A stretch of 64,000 nt of DNA. Origin: Bacteroidales bacterium. GTDB taxonomy: Bacteria > Bacteroidota > Bacteroidia > Bacteroidales > FEN-979. Below, in pieces: positions 25,131 through 34,600 of the stretch. Within the stretch, counting starts at the first letter, position 1. Each line of letters starts with the position of its first letter. The notes beneath the pieces are model-generated. The model was not told the DNA's origin, did no database searches, and saw only the letters and a list, made by a program, of their open reading frames with translations. Location of the stretch: assembly GCA_023229525.1 (NCBI GenBank), contig JALNZC010000002.1:1-64000 (forward strand), read 5' to 3'. The translations under genes were made by a program, and so were the position numbers.

Positions 25131-25883
25131 TTATTTCTTTTTCAATTCATTCTGGATGAACAGTTCAATAGCCATGGTCATGGAAGGAGCTGATTCCATT
25201 GGTGCATTCACATGCAAGGTAAGCCCTGCATCTTTTACGGCTTTTTGGGTGGAACTGCCAAATGCTCCGATGGCAATATCTCCCTGAACGAAATCTGGGA
25301 AATTCTTAAAGAGGGATTTGATCCCTGAAGGACTGAAAAATACCAGCATGTCATAATCGCGGATATTAATGTCGGACAGATCACTGGCAAGGGTCCGGTA
25401 AATGATGGCCTTTTTGTATTGGATTTTATTCTCTTCAAGCATTTTCGGAATCTCCTGTTTATGGATATCCGAACAAGGGAGAAGAAATTTTTCAGTTTTA
25501 TGCTTTTTAATCAGTTCAATAAGGTTTGAATAATTTTCCTTGCTGTGAAATATTTTCCGCTTTCGGAACTGAACATATTTTTGTAGATAATAGGCTGTAG
25601 ATTCGGAAATGCTGAAATACTTCATGGATTCCGGAACCTCTATACGCATTTCCTTGCAAATCCTGAAATAATGGTCAACCGCATTGCGGGAGGTGAATAT
25701 GACTGCAGAATAATCAAGAATATTAATCCGGTCTCTGCGAAAATCTTTGGCGGGAATTCCTTCGATTATAAAAAACTTCCTGAAGGTGATACTAACATTG
25801 AATTTCCGTGCAATTTCTCCGTAAGGGGACTTCTCAAAATCGGTAGGCTGAGGCTGGGAAACGAGAATATTCTTTACTTTCAA
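25131..25883 (-). CDS. hemD: Uroporphyrinogen-III synthase
   Basis: A 250-residue HemD with the usual weakly conserved double-domain layout: VIFTSRNAVDHYF at about residue 62, KFLLPCSDIHKQEIP at about 133 and VFFSPSGIKSLF at about 184. It cyclises hydroxymethylbilane to uroporphyrinogen III for tetrapyrroles. Placement between the DUF4271 gene and rnpA supports the call, since sequence identity in this family is always low. Confidence 0.88.
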   Translation of the reverse strand: MKVKNILVSQPQPTDFEKSPYGEIARKFNVSITFRKFFIIEGIPAKDFRRDRINILDYSAVIFTSRNAVDHYFRICKEMRIEVPESMKYFSISESTAYYLQKYVQFRKRKIFHSKENYSNLIELIKKHKTEKFLLPCSDIHKQEIPKMLEENKIQYKKAIIYRTLASDLSDINIRDYDMLVFFSPSGIKSLFKNFPDFVQGDIAIGAFGSSTQKAVKDAGLTLHVNAPMESAPSMTMAIELFIQNELKKK

Positions 25884-25919
25884 GGTCGTACTGTATTAAC
25901 GTTCACAAACTCGAAAACC

Positions 25920-26714
25920 TTACATGTTAAGGGAATGCATGAAGTTTAGCAAAAGTTTGATCAGCACAAGTAAGGGTAAAATTTCGAGGCTGCAAAGATA
26001 CACAAATAAAAATAAATACGAAAACTTCCTTAACCCACTTCCAATAAAAAAACCTCGCATGACCCTAAATATAAAGAGTAGTGAAAAAACAATCAGGCAG
26101 CAGAAAAGCAGGACATCGGATTTCAGATAGATGATAAAAACCAGAAAAGCAAGGATCACAGGACCGGTGATCAGACAGAAGATCAACAGATTCAACAGAT
26201 AATTAAAAGTTGTTTCCCGGGTTTTAAAAACAACACCAAGGAACCGGATCAGCATGAATTTAATAACCCAGTACCCGAAAAAAAGAAATAAGATTGCCAG
26301 AAATAAGGTGATGTTTCTAAGGCCAAAAAAGTTGAGTCCCCATAATTGCTCATTCAACTGGTAGAGCAAAAGGGAAACAACCAAAAGATACACCAACCCA
26401 AATGTAAGTGTAACTCTTTCGTTGAACAGGTTTCCATCGCGGACAAGTTGGTTGAGAAATCGTTTTGAGAGCGGTGCCCTGAAGATTTGCCGGATACGTT
26501 TAGAATAAAAAACCTGGGTCCAGGCAAGAAGAATAAAACAGAAGATCAGCATCCCAAGGATCCAATCCTGATTGATTTGAGGATGTTCCCGGGCACGGAA
26601 AGTACCGGGAGTTAACAGATGAGATGTAAATACCGATGATGTATATTCGGCTTGGGGCAAATCTATGCTTTGCAACGAAAGAGTAGTATCATTGGCATTG
26701 TGGATCCGGCTCAT
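25920..26714 (-). CDS. DUF4271 domain-containing membrane protein
   Basis: A 264-residue protein with a polar N-terminus (about 40 residues) and about six membrane helices. Recognisable features are the QDWILGMLIFCFILLAW first helix and the following YSKRIRQIFRA segment. The family is largely restricted to Bacteroidota and has no assigned function. The start overlaps the rluA-type gene's stop by 4 bp and it precedes hemD by 36 bp. Confidence 0.85.
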   Translation of the reverse strand: MSRIHNANDTTLSLQSIDLPQAEYTSSVFTSHLLTPGTFRAREHPQINQDWILGMLIFCFILLAWTQVFYSKRIRQIFRAPLSKRFLNQLVRDGNLFNERVTLTFGLVYLLVVSLLLYQLNEQLWGLNFFGLRNITLFLAILFLFFGYWVIKFMLIRFLGVVFKTRETTFNYLLNLLIFCLITGPVILAFLVFIIYLKSDVLLFCCLIVFSLLFIFRVMRGFFIGSGLRKFSYLFLFVYLCSLEILPLLVLIKLLLNFMHSLNM

Positions 26715-27427
26715 GAAAGAAGGTTTTGGGCGCTTTCACGGGCAGAGAAAAAAGTCCACAACGGATCTTCGGGGACGGGAGCAGTTACAGTCAGTTGTTC
26801 TTTGCGAACCGGATGTAACAACCGGAGTTGTCGGGCATGAAGGTGGATAAATCCCCCGGGATTGGAGCGCGGATAACCATATTTCAGATCGCCTTTGATA
26901 GGGCAACCGATAGATGCCAGTTGCGCTCTTATCTGATGATGCCGGCCGGTAAGCAGGTCGACTTCCAAAAGATAATAATGTTGACTGGAATCGATAACAT
27001 GGTATATCAGTTCGGCATCTTGTGCTCCGGCAAAGGGTTTTTCATGAATAAAAGATTTATTTTTCTCTTCATTCCGTAATATAAACCCGTACAAATGATC
27101 CGAAGGTTTTGGAGGTGGGTTTTTTACGATGGCCCAGTATGTTTTATGGATTTCCCGATCGCGGAGCATAACGTTCAGGCGTGACAAGGCTTTCGATGTC
27201 CGGGCAAAAATTACCGCTCCGCTTACAGGACGATCCAACCGGTGAACCACCCCGAGAAATACCTCTCCCGGTTTATGATATTTGATTTTAAGATATTGTT
27301 TTAAAACTTCGCTCAGGGGTTCATCTCCGGTTTTATCTCCTTGTACAATGTCGGAAGCATGTTTGTTGAGGATGATAAGGTGGTTGTCTTCGTAAAGAAT
27401 ATCCTGATCAATACTGCTCTTTTTCAT
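26711..27427 (-). CDS. RluA family pseudouridine synthase
   Basis: A 238-residue enzyme with the RluA catalytic motif HRLDRPVSG near residue 63, whose Asp is the nucleophile. GRHHQIRAQLASIGCPIKGD follows near 160. There is no S4 domain, so it belongs to the shorter RluA/TruC-like group. The target uridine in rRNA or tRNA is unknown. The start overlaps panB by 20 bp. Confidence 0.92.
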   Translation of the reverse strand: MKKSSIDQDILYEDNHLIILNKHASDIVQGDKTGDEPLSEVLKQYLKIKYHKPGEVFLGVVHRLDRPVSGAVIFARTSKALSRLNVMLRDREIHKTYWAIVKNPPPKPSDHLYGFILRNEEKNKSFIHEKPFAGAQDAELIYHVIDSSQHYYLLEVDLLTGRHHQIRAQLASIGCPIKGDLKYGYPRSNPGGFIHLHARQLRLLHPVRKEQLTVTAPVPEDPLWTFFSARESAQNLLS

Positions 27428-28232
27428 TGGGGAAATCGAGGGTTTTCACATCATTGATGTAAGTGTTCACCGAACCGCGGATTTCTTCAGATAAATTGTG
27501 GTAACGGCGTAGAAAACGGGGTGAAAATTCAAGTGTGATCCCAAGCATATCGTGCAATACCAGCACCTGTCCGTCGACTTCCCTGCCTGCACCAATTCCG
27601 ATAAGCGGGATCTTTAACTGTTGGGTAACCAGACCTCCGAGTTTAGCGGGAATCTTCTCCAGGACTATGGCAAAACATCCTGCTTTTTCAAGCAAATGAG
27701 CATCTTCCACTAATTTGGTTGCCTCTTCTTCGCTGGTTGCGCGCACGACATAAGTCCCGAATTTATGGATGGATTGTGGCGTCAAGCCCAGATGACCCAT
27801 CACCGGGATGCCGGCAGAAAGGATACGGTCCACCGATTCAAGAATCTCTTTCCCGCCTTCAAGTTTGACCGCATCAGCTCCGCATTCCTTCATGATACGA
27901 ATGGCCGAGTTAAGGGCTTCTTTCGAATTCCCCTGGTAAGTGCCAAAGGGAAGATCAACAACTACAAGTGCACGTTTTACAGCCCTTACCACAGATGATC
28001 CATGGTATATCATTTCGTTGAGCGTTATCGGTAAAGTAGAAGAGTGACCGGCCATTACGTTTGATGCTGAGTCGCCAACGAGAATGATATCAATCCCGGT
28101 ATTGTCAAGAATCCGGGCAAAAGAATAATCGTAGGCGGTCAACATGGCGATTTTTTCACCCTTTAACTTCATCTCCTGAAGCACATGTGTTGTGACTTTG
28201 GTCACATTGCGAAACGAAACTGAAGACAACAT
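27408..28232 (-). CDS. panB: 3-methyl-2-oxobutanoate hydroxymethyltransferase
   Basis: A 274-residue PanB with Mg2+ ligand Asp in LVGDSASNVMAGH near residue 54, VDLPFGTYQ near 95 and the catalytic Glu region IVLEKIPAKLGG near 190. It makes ketopantoate in coenzyme A synthesis. It heads a nine-gene minus-strand run that ends with chaN. Confidence 0.97.
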   Translation of the reverse strand: MLSSVSFRNVTKVTTHVLQEMKLKGEKIAMLTAYDYSFARILDNTGIDIILVGDSASNVMAGHSSTLPITLNEMIYHGSSVVRAVKRALVVVDLPFGTYQGNSKEALNSAIRIMKECGADAVKLEGGKEILESVDRILSAGIPVMGHLGLTPQSIHKFGTYVVRATSEEEATKLVEDAHLLEKAGCFAIVLEKIPAKLGGLVTQQLKIPLIGIGAGREVDGQVLVLHDMLGITLEFSPRFLRRYHNLSEEIRGSVNTYINDVKTLDFPNEKEQY

Positions 28233-28261
28233 AATATATATAATTTATATAATTTATAGAG

Positions 28262-28290
28262 CAAAACTACTATATTTTTATGTATTTTTG
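28262..28290. promoter_or_regulatory. Back-to-back -7 elements for panB (minus) and the lipoprotein gene (plus)
   Basis: 28262-28269 reads TAGTTTTG on the minus strand, and 28283-28290 reads TATTTTTG on the plus strand; both match TAnnTTTG. They lie 30 and 23 bp from the respective start codons. Polymerases on the two promoters would overlap. Confidence 0.5.
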
Positions 28291-28313
28291 TCAAATTGTT
28301 TTACTCAAAGTCT

Positions 28314-29300
28314 ATGCGTTTAATTCGTTCCTTCTTGTTTTTCGCAGCCTTGTTCCCGATCCTGATCTCTTGTAACAAAGAATTGAAGGTCAATGCGGAT
28401 TGGAAAGATATTACTGTGGTATATGGACTGCTTGACCAACATTCCGACACCACCTTTATTAAAATAACGAAAGCGTTCCTTGGACCTGGTAATGCCTTGC
28501 AATTCGCTAAAATTCCCGATTCCAGTTATTACCCTGATAAACTTGAAGTAAGGCTCGATGAATACGACGGGACGAACCTCATCAATTCCTATCCCTGCGA
28601 TACGGTTACCATACATAACAAAGAGGCTGGAGATTCCATCTTCTTTTATCCCGACCAGCTGATGTATTATTCCAAGGCCGGATTAAATCAAAACTACACC
28701 TATAAGTTGTATATTAAAAACAAAAAAAGCGGGAATGAAATCACTTCACAAACAGGGCTTGTGCATACTTTTAGTATAGAACGTCCACAGGTTTTTGCCA
28801 GCTTTCCTCCAGGACAATCATTTGAAGTAAAGTGGGATCCCGCAAAAAATGGGAAACGTTATCAGCTTGCAATCCGGTTCCTATATCATGAAGCCAAAAA
28901 AACGGACCCCAATAAATTAATATTGAAACATGTCGATTGGATTGTTTTCAATAACATACAATCGACTGAGAATCAAACGCTATCCTTCGACTATTACTAT
29001 CCTGGCGATGCTTTTTATACTGTGATCGGATCCAAAATCCCCGTCGATCCTACCGTTACCCGGAGCGCATACCGTGCTATTTTTATCTTTACTGTAGCTG
29101 CTACTGAAATGTCAACGTATATGGAAGTTACAGAACCCTCTTTGTCACTTGTTCAGGAAAAACCTTCTTATTCCAACATCGTAAACGGGATTGGTCTGTT
29201 TTCTTCCAGGTTTATAAATTCAACAGATTCGCTCACCCTCAGTTCAATTACCCTGAGTGAATTGAAAGTCAACACCCATACCAAGGACCTGGGATTCTGA
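28314..29300 (+). CDS. Lipoprotein of unknown family
   Basis: 328 residues from the ATG at 28314; a TTG six codons upstream is less likely. It has a lipoprotein signal (FFAALFPILISC, lipobox Cys about residue 20) and an otherwise all-beta-looking chain with many Asp, Tyr and Asn residues. The beginning (ITVVYGLLDQHSDTTFIKITKAF) recalls the Bacteroidota DUF4249 group, but I cannot confirm this. It is probably attached to the outer membrane. An octamer array follows the stop codon. Confidence 0.7.
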   Translation: MRLIRSFLFFAALFPILISCNKELKVNADWKDITVVYGLLDQHSDTTFIKITKAFLGPGNALQFAKIPDSSYYPDKLEVRLDEYDGTNLINSYPCDTVTIHNKEAGDSIFFYPDQLMYYSKAGLNQNYTYKLYIKNKKSGNEITSQTGLVHTFSIERPQVFASFPPGQSFEVKWDPAKNGKRYQLAIRFLYHEAKKTDPNKLILKHVDWIVFNNIQSTENQTLSFDYYYPGDAFYTVIGSKIPVDPTVTRSAYRAIFIFTVAATEMSTYMEVTEPSLSLVQEKPSYSNIVNGIGLFSSRFINSTDSLTLSSITLSELKVNTHTKDLGF

Positions 29301-29310
29301 TTTTGATATT

Positions 29311-29422
29311 TCACCACCTCACCACCTCACCACCTCACTACCTCACTACCTCACCACCTCACTACCTCACTACCTCACCACCTCACTACCTCACCACCTC
29401 ACTACCTCACTACCTCACTACC
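29311..29422 (+). repeat. 14-unit octamer array TCACYACC
   Basis: Fourteen perfect 8-bp units differing only at the fifth base. In order that base is C C C T T C T T C T C T T T. It starts 10 bp after the lipoprotein stop codon and ends before the dnaK upstream region. There are no spacers. Confidence 0.93.
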
Positions 29423-29473
29423 TCACTGTTTCCTATCCTGTCTTTTTGTCATTCCGATGTCACAAAAATTGTT

Positions 29474-29490
29474 TTGGCACGGTGATTGAA
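29474..29490 (+). promoter_or_regulatory. Near-consensus sigma-54-type promoter upstream of dnaK
   Basis: TTGGCACG at 29474-29481 and TTG at 29486-29488 have the correct -24/-12 spacing (TGGCAC, N5, TTG). The -12 element reads TTGA rather than TTGC, which weakens the call. The dnaK ATG is 57 bp further on. Confidence 0.35.
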
Positions 29491-29546
29491 TATTCCGGGT
29501 CACATTCTGAAAATATTTAAGTTTACTATAAAAGGAGATTTTTAAT

Positions 29547-31478
29547 ATGGGAAAAATTATTGGCATTGATCTTGGAACTACCAACTCATGCGTTGCTGTC
29601 ATGGAAGGAAATGAGCCTGTGGTAATCCCGAACAGCGAGGGGAGACGCACAACTCCATCCATTGTCGGTTTTACCGATAATGGCGAACGTAAGGTCGGCG
29701 ATCCGGCAAAACGTCAGGCGATCACCAATCCTAAAAACACGGTTTCTTCTATCAAGCGATTCATGGGCGAAAGCTGGGACCAGGTACAATTAGAGGTAAA
29801 AAGAATGCCTTACCAGGTATCAAAGGGCGATAACAATACACCCCGTGTAAATATATCAGGAAAATTATATTCTCCACAGGAAATCTCGGCAATGATCCTT
29901 CAGAAGATGAAAAAAACAGCCGAGGATTATCTGGGAACAGAAATCAGGGAGGCGGTCATTACCGTTCCTGCCTATTTCAGTGACTCACAGCGCCAGGCAA
30001 CCAAAGAAGCCGGTGAAATTGCCGGTTTGGCCGTGAAACGTATCATCAATGAACCTACTGCAGCTGCTTTGGCTTATGGTCTGGACAAGAAGCATAAGGA
30101 CATCAAAGTTGCTGTTTATGATCTTGGTGGCGGAACTTTTGATATTTCTATCCTTGAATTGGGAGAGGGCGTTTTTGAGGTCAAATCAACCAATGGAAAT
30201 ACCCACCTCGGTGGCGATGATCTGGACCAGATAGTGATAGACTGGCTGGCCGACGAGTTCCAGAAAGATGAAGGAGTGGATCTTCGTAAAGACCCGATGG
30301 CATTACAAAGGCTGAAAGAAGCCGCCGAAAAGGCTAAAATTGAACTATCCAGTTCAATGGAAACCGAGATCAACCTGCCCTATATTATGCCGGTCGATGG
30401 TGTTCCAAAGCACCTGGTAAAAAAACTGACACGTGCCAAATTTGAACAACTGGTTGATACCCTGATGCAATCAACGATTCCTCCATGCAGGCAAGCTTTG
30501 CAGGATGCAGGATTAAAACCATCCGATGTGGATGAAGTTATCCTTGTCGGTGGTTCCACACGTATTCCGGCTATCCAGAAATTAGTCCGTGAGTTTTTCG
30601 GCAAAGAACCTTCCAAGGGAGTTAACCCGGATGAAGTGGTTGCCATTGGCGCTGCCATTCAAGGTGGAGTTCTTACGGGAGAAGTGAAAGATGTATTATT
30701 GCTGGATGTTACCCCTCTTTCCCTTGGTATCGAAACCCTGGGTGGTGTAATGACCCGCCTTATAGAATCCAATACTACGATCCCTACAAAGAAATCTGAA
30801 GTCTTCTCCACTGCTGCTGACAGCCAGACCTCTGTTGAGATTCATGTACTCCAGGGAGAACGACCTATGGCTAATCAGAATAAAAGCATCGGCCGGTTCC
30901 ATCTTGATGGAATTCCTCCGGCTCCCCGCGGTATTCCGCAAGTCGAGGTCACTTTCGACATTGATGCCAATGGAATACTTCATGTAACAGCGAAAGATAA
31001 GGCTACCGGTAAGTCACAACAAATCCGCATCGAAGCCTCTTCCGGTCTGTCGGAGGCCGATATCCGCCGCATGCGTGAAGAAGCTCAGGCAAACGCTGAT
31101 GCCGACAAAAAAATAAAAGAGGAAGTCGATAAACTTAATCAGGCTGATACCCTGGTTTTTCAAACTGAAAAGCAACTCAAAGAATTTGGCGACAAACTTC
31201 CGGCTGATAAAAAAGCTGCTATTGAAAAAGCAGTTGAAGAACTGAAGTCCGCCCATAAAAACCATGACATTGCCGGGATTGACCGGACTATGGCAAATCT
31301 CAATTCCGTTTGGCAGACCGCCAGCGAAGAGATGTACAAAAATGCATCACAAAGCGGTCCGCAGAGTGGCCCTCAAGGTGGTTCCCACCAGCAACAACAA
31401 AGCGATACCGGAAACCCCAAAGGGAATGGAGGTGATGAAGTAACCGATGTCGACTTTGAAGAAGTGAAGGATAAATAA
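29547..31478 (+). CDS. dnaK: Chaperone protein DnaK (Hsp70)
   Basis: A 643-residue Hsp70. The nucleotide-binding domain has IGIDLGTTNSCVAVMEG at the start, VYDLGGGTFDISIL near 193 and VGGSTRIPAIQ near 334. The linker is DVLLLDVTPLSLGIE near 385. The substrate-binding and lid domains are complete. The tail is rich in Ser, Gln and Gly and ends EVTDVDFEEVKDK. It folds and protects cytoplasmic proteins. AGGAG lies 12 bp upstream of the ATG. A strong terminator follows. Confidence 0.98.
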   Translation: MGKIIGIDLGTTNSCVAVMEGNEPVVIPNSEGRRTTPSIVGFTDNGERKVGDPAKRQAITNPKNTVSSIKRFMGESWDQVQLEVKRMPYQVSKGDNNTPRVNISGKLYSPQEISAMILQKMKKTAEDYLGTEIREAVITVPAYFSDSQRQATKEAGEIAGLAVKRIINEPTAAALAYGLDKKHKDIKVAVYDLGGGTFDISILELGEGVFEVKSTNGNTHLGGDDLDQIVIDWLADEFQKDEGVDLRKDPMALQRLKEAAEKAKIELSSSMETEINLPYIMPVDGVPKHLVKKLTRAKFEQLVDTLMQSTIPPCRQALQDAGLKPSDVDEVILVGGSTRIPAIQKLVREFFGKEPSKGVNPDEVVAIGAAIQGGVLTGEVKDVLLLDVTPLSLGIETLGGVMTRLIESNTTIPTKKSEVFSTAADSQTSVEIHVLQGERPMANQNKSIGRFHLDGIPPAPRGIPQVEVTFDIDANGILHVTAKDKATGKSQQIRIEASSGLSEADIRRMREEAQANADADKKIKEEVDKLNQADTLVFQTEKQLKEFGDKLPADKKAAIEKAVEELKSAHKNHDIAGIDRTMANLNSVWQTASEEMYKNASQSGPQSGPQGGSHQQQQSDTGNPKGNGGDEVTDVDFEEVKDK

Positions 31479-31499
31479 AGGTAAGCGGTTCGTAGTGAA

Positions 31500-31538
31500 C
31501 GGGGTAGGAAAATATAAAATCCTTCCCCGTTTTTTTTT
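31500..31538 (+). terminator. Intrinsic terminator of dnaK
   Basis: CGGGGTAGGA (31500-31509) pairs with TCCTTCCCCG (31520-31529) with one internal mismatch and a 10-nt loop, then nine T residues. Confidence 0.85.
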
Positions 31539-31669
31539 ACTGATTGTTGATAAATCAATCGGAAAAATCTGAAAATTATTATCATATTTGTATCTCAGAT
31601 ACATCTCATATTTTTTATCTGTTTACATAATTCAATTAATCACGGAGAAATCAATAAAACATTGATTGT

Positions 31670-34600
31670 ATGATAAAAAAATACACATTACTCAGTACAC
31701 TTATCCTGCTGGTTTCCATATCGATAACCCTTGGACAAGGCTTGGAAAACTTTACTAACTATCCCGAAACCGGGAATACCTATAATAACGGGGTGTTTCT
31801 TGGAATGGACGGGTCTACCTGGAACTATTACCAATGCCGTGGTGACATGGTGATCGTTGCTCCTTCTCCAACTTTAGGAAAAAACAGAGTACCAATTGGA
31901 GAAGTGATTTCCGGAACGTTGATCAACGGATGCGGAATTTTGAGTTTTGATTACATGCAGGCCTTTTCATCGAATGTTTCTATGGATGTTTTTGTTAACG
32001 GGGTGCTTGTATATACCGCGGTAACCAGTGGTGAAGTTGGAATAGTGAAAAATACAGGCCCTATTACAGTAAACATTTCAGGGGATTTTGTTCTGGATTT
32101 CAAACAGCATTCTACGGCGGCAGGTCAAGTAAGCATAGACAACGTCACCTGGACTGCCTATAACGTTGGCCCGTTGCCGGAACCCACCAATTATCCGACC
32201 GCGTTCACTGCCGTTCCCTCTCCTTTTACTATCAGTTTGAGCTGGATTGATGCCACAGGAGAGCAACCACCTACCTCATATCTGCTTCTGGCCAGTGAAT
32301 TTGACAATATTGAACTTCCTGTTGACGGGATTCCGGTACCCAACGATCCGGATTTATCAGATGGCGCTGCAGCAATGAATATTTTGCCGGGTGCACAAAC
32401 GTATCAATTCACAAATCTACCCAGCAATAAACCCTATTTTTTCAAAATATTTCCATATACGAACGCCGGCTCCACGATCAATTACAAAACGGATGGAATC
32501 CCCCCGAGCGCGACTGCGACAACACCAAATATTACGGTTATCGCCTCGGAGAATTTTAACAGTGGGACATTCGGACTCTGGACTAAAATGAAAGTAATTG
32601 GTGATACTTCCTGGATTATTGACCTGACCCATGGCGTTGGAAATACACCCTGTGCCAAAGCCAGCGGTTTCTGGAGCAGCAGTTCTCATGTCACTGAAAT
32701 TTGGTTGCTATCCCCGCCGATGAATTTCGATCAATATACCGACGAGGTGTTAAGTTTTCAAACTGCAAAGTATTATGCCGGGCCTGACCTTCAAGTGCTG
32801 ATATCCAGTGATTATAATGGTACGGGCAATCCGAATGATTTCACGTGGACGCCACTCACTGCAACACTTTGCCCAGGCAGCTGGGTATGGACTTCTTCAG
32901 GAAATGTGGATGTTTCTGCTTATGCAGGGGCTAATGTTTACGTAGGTTTTAAATATACCAGTACCGACACCGAATCCTCAACATGGGAGGTGGATGATAT
33001 TGTGATCCTTGGCGTTTCAACATCCGGCCCGTTGCCGGAACCAACCAACTACCCGACAAATTTTGTTGCAATACCCTCTCCATTTAATATTAACCTGAAT
33101 TGGACAGATGCAACCGGTGATCAGGTTCCCACAGCATATCTTGTTCTTGGAAGTTCTTCAGATAATATTGAACTGCCGGTTGACGGTATTCCCGTTTCGG
33201 ATGATCCTGACCTCGCCGATGGTTACGGCGCTATAAACGTTCAGGCAGGGGTTCAATCGTGTCATTTTTCAAACCTGCCATCAAACGTTCCTTATTATTT
33301 TAAAATTTTTCCCTATACCAACAGCGGAATTCTGATCAACTACAAGACGGACGGAACTCCCCCGGCCGCCACTGCCACGACCCCCAATGCTTACATTATC
33401 AATTCGGAAAATTTCAATAGTGGCACATTTGGCACATGGACCCAAATGACAACGGCTGGCGACACTTCATGGATAATTGATATGACCCATGGTGTCGGAG
33501 GTACTCCATGTACCAAAGCAAGCGGCTATTTTAATTCCGCAAATCATCTTACTGAGATGTGGCTGATTTCTCCGGCGCTGAATTTAAATCATTATACCAA
33601 TGGGATATTTAATTTTCAAACCGCAAAGAATTATACCGGTCCGATACTAGAAGTGCTTATTTCCAATGATTACAACGGAACAGGCACCCCCGATGAGTTC
33701 ACCTGGATTCCACTTTCAGCGACGCTTAGCCCCGGTGGCTGGGCATGGACTTCTTCGGGAAATATAGATATCTCCGCCTATTCAGGGCAAAGCGTTTATC
33801 TTGCTTTTAAATTCAGCAGTACCGACACTGAATCGGCCACCTGGGAAGTTGATGATATCCTGGTCACTGCAGTTCCAACCTTCGATCTTCCCATTGTAAC
33901 AACGAACCCCATCTTTACCGATGTAACATATAATTCTGCCACCGGTGGAGGAAACGTTACCGATGATGGCGGCTCTACAATAATTGCCCGCGGACTTTGT
34001 TATTCGACCACATCGAATCCTACAATCGGCGATCCTCATACTACTGAACCCGGTACACTTGGCGAATTTACGAGTACCATGACCGCATTGACCGCCCAAA
34101 CCACCTATTTTGTAAAAGCTTATGCAACCACAACCATAGGTACCGGTTACGGAGAGGAGGCATCCTTTTCCACTCCCTGTGAACCCATCGCACCTGTTTC
34201 CGATTTTTTTGCCGATACGTTGTTTGTCAGGATCGGGGAAACAGTTACCTTCTCTGATGCCTCTACGAATTGTCCGACCTCATGGGACTGGACTTTTGCA
34301 GGAGGCAGCCCGGAAGCATTTTCCGGCCAGACCCCTCCACCTATACAATATAATATCCCGGGTGTTTACCAGGTTTGCCTGACGGCCACCAACGATTACG
34401 GAAATTCAACAAATTGCAAGGATGCTTACATAACCGTGTTGGGACCAACCAATGCACATATCGTCATGACCGAGATCATGTACAATCCTCCGGAAAGCGG
34501 TTCTGATTCCCTCGAGTTTATCGAATTATATAATAACGACCAGGTATCCTGGAACCTTCAAAATTTCTATTTTGACAAAGGCGTTGTTTTTACTTTTCCG

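Noticed and set aside
29303..29485. 60-residue ORF after the lipoprotein gene
   Set aside because: It is a translation of the octamer array (PHYLTTS repeats).
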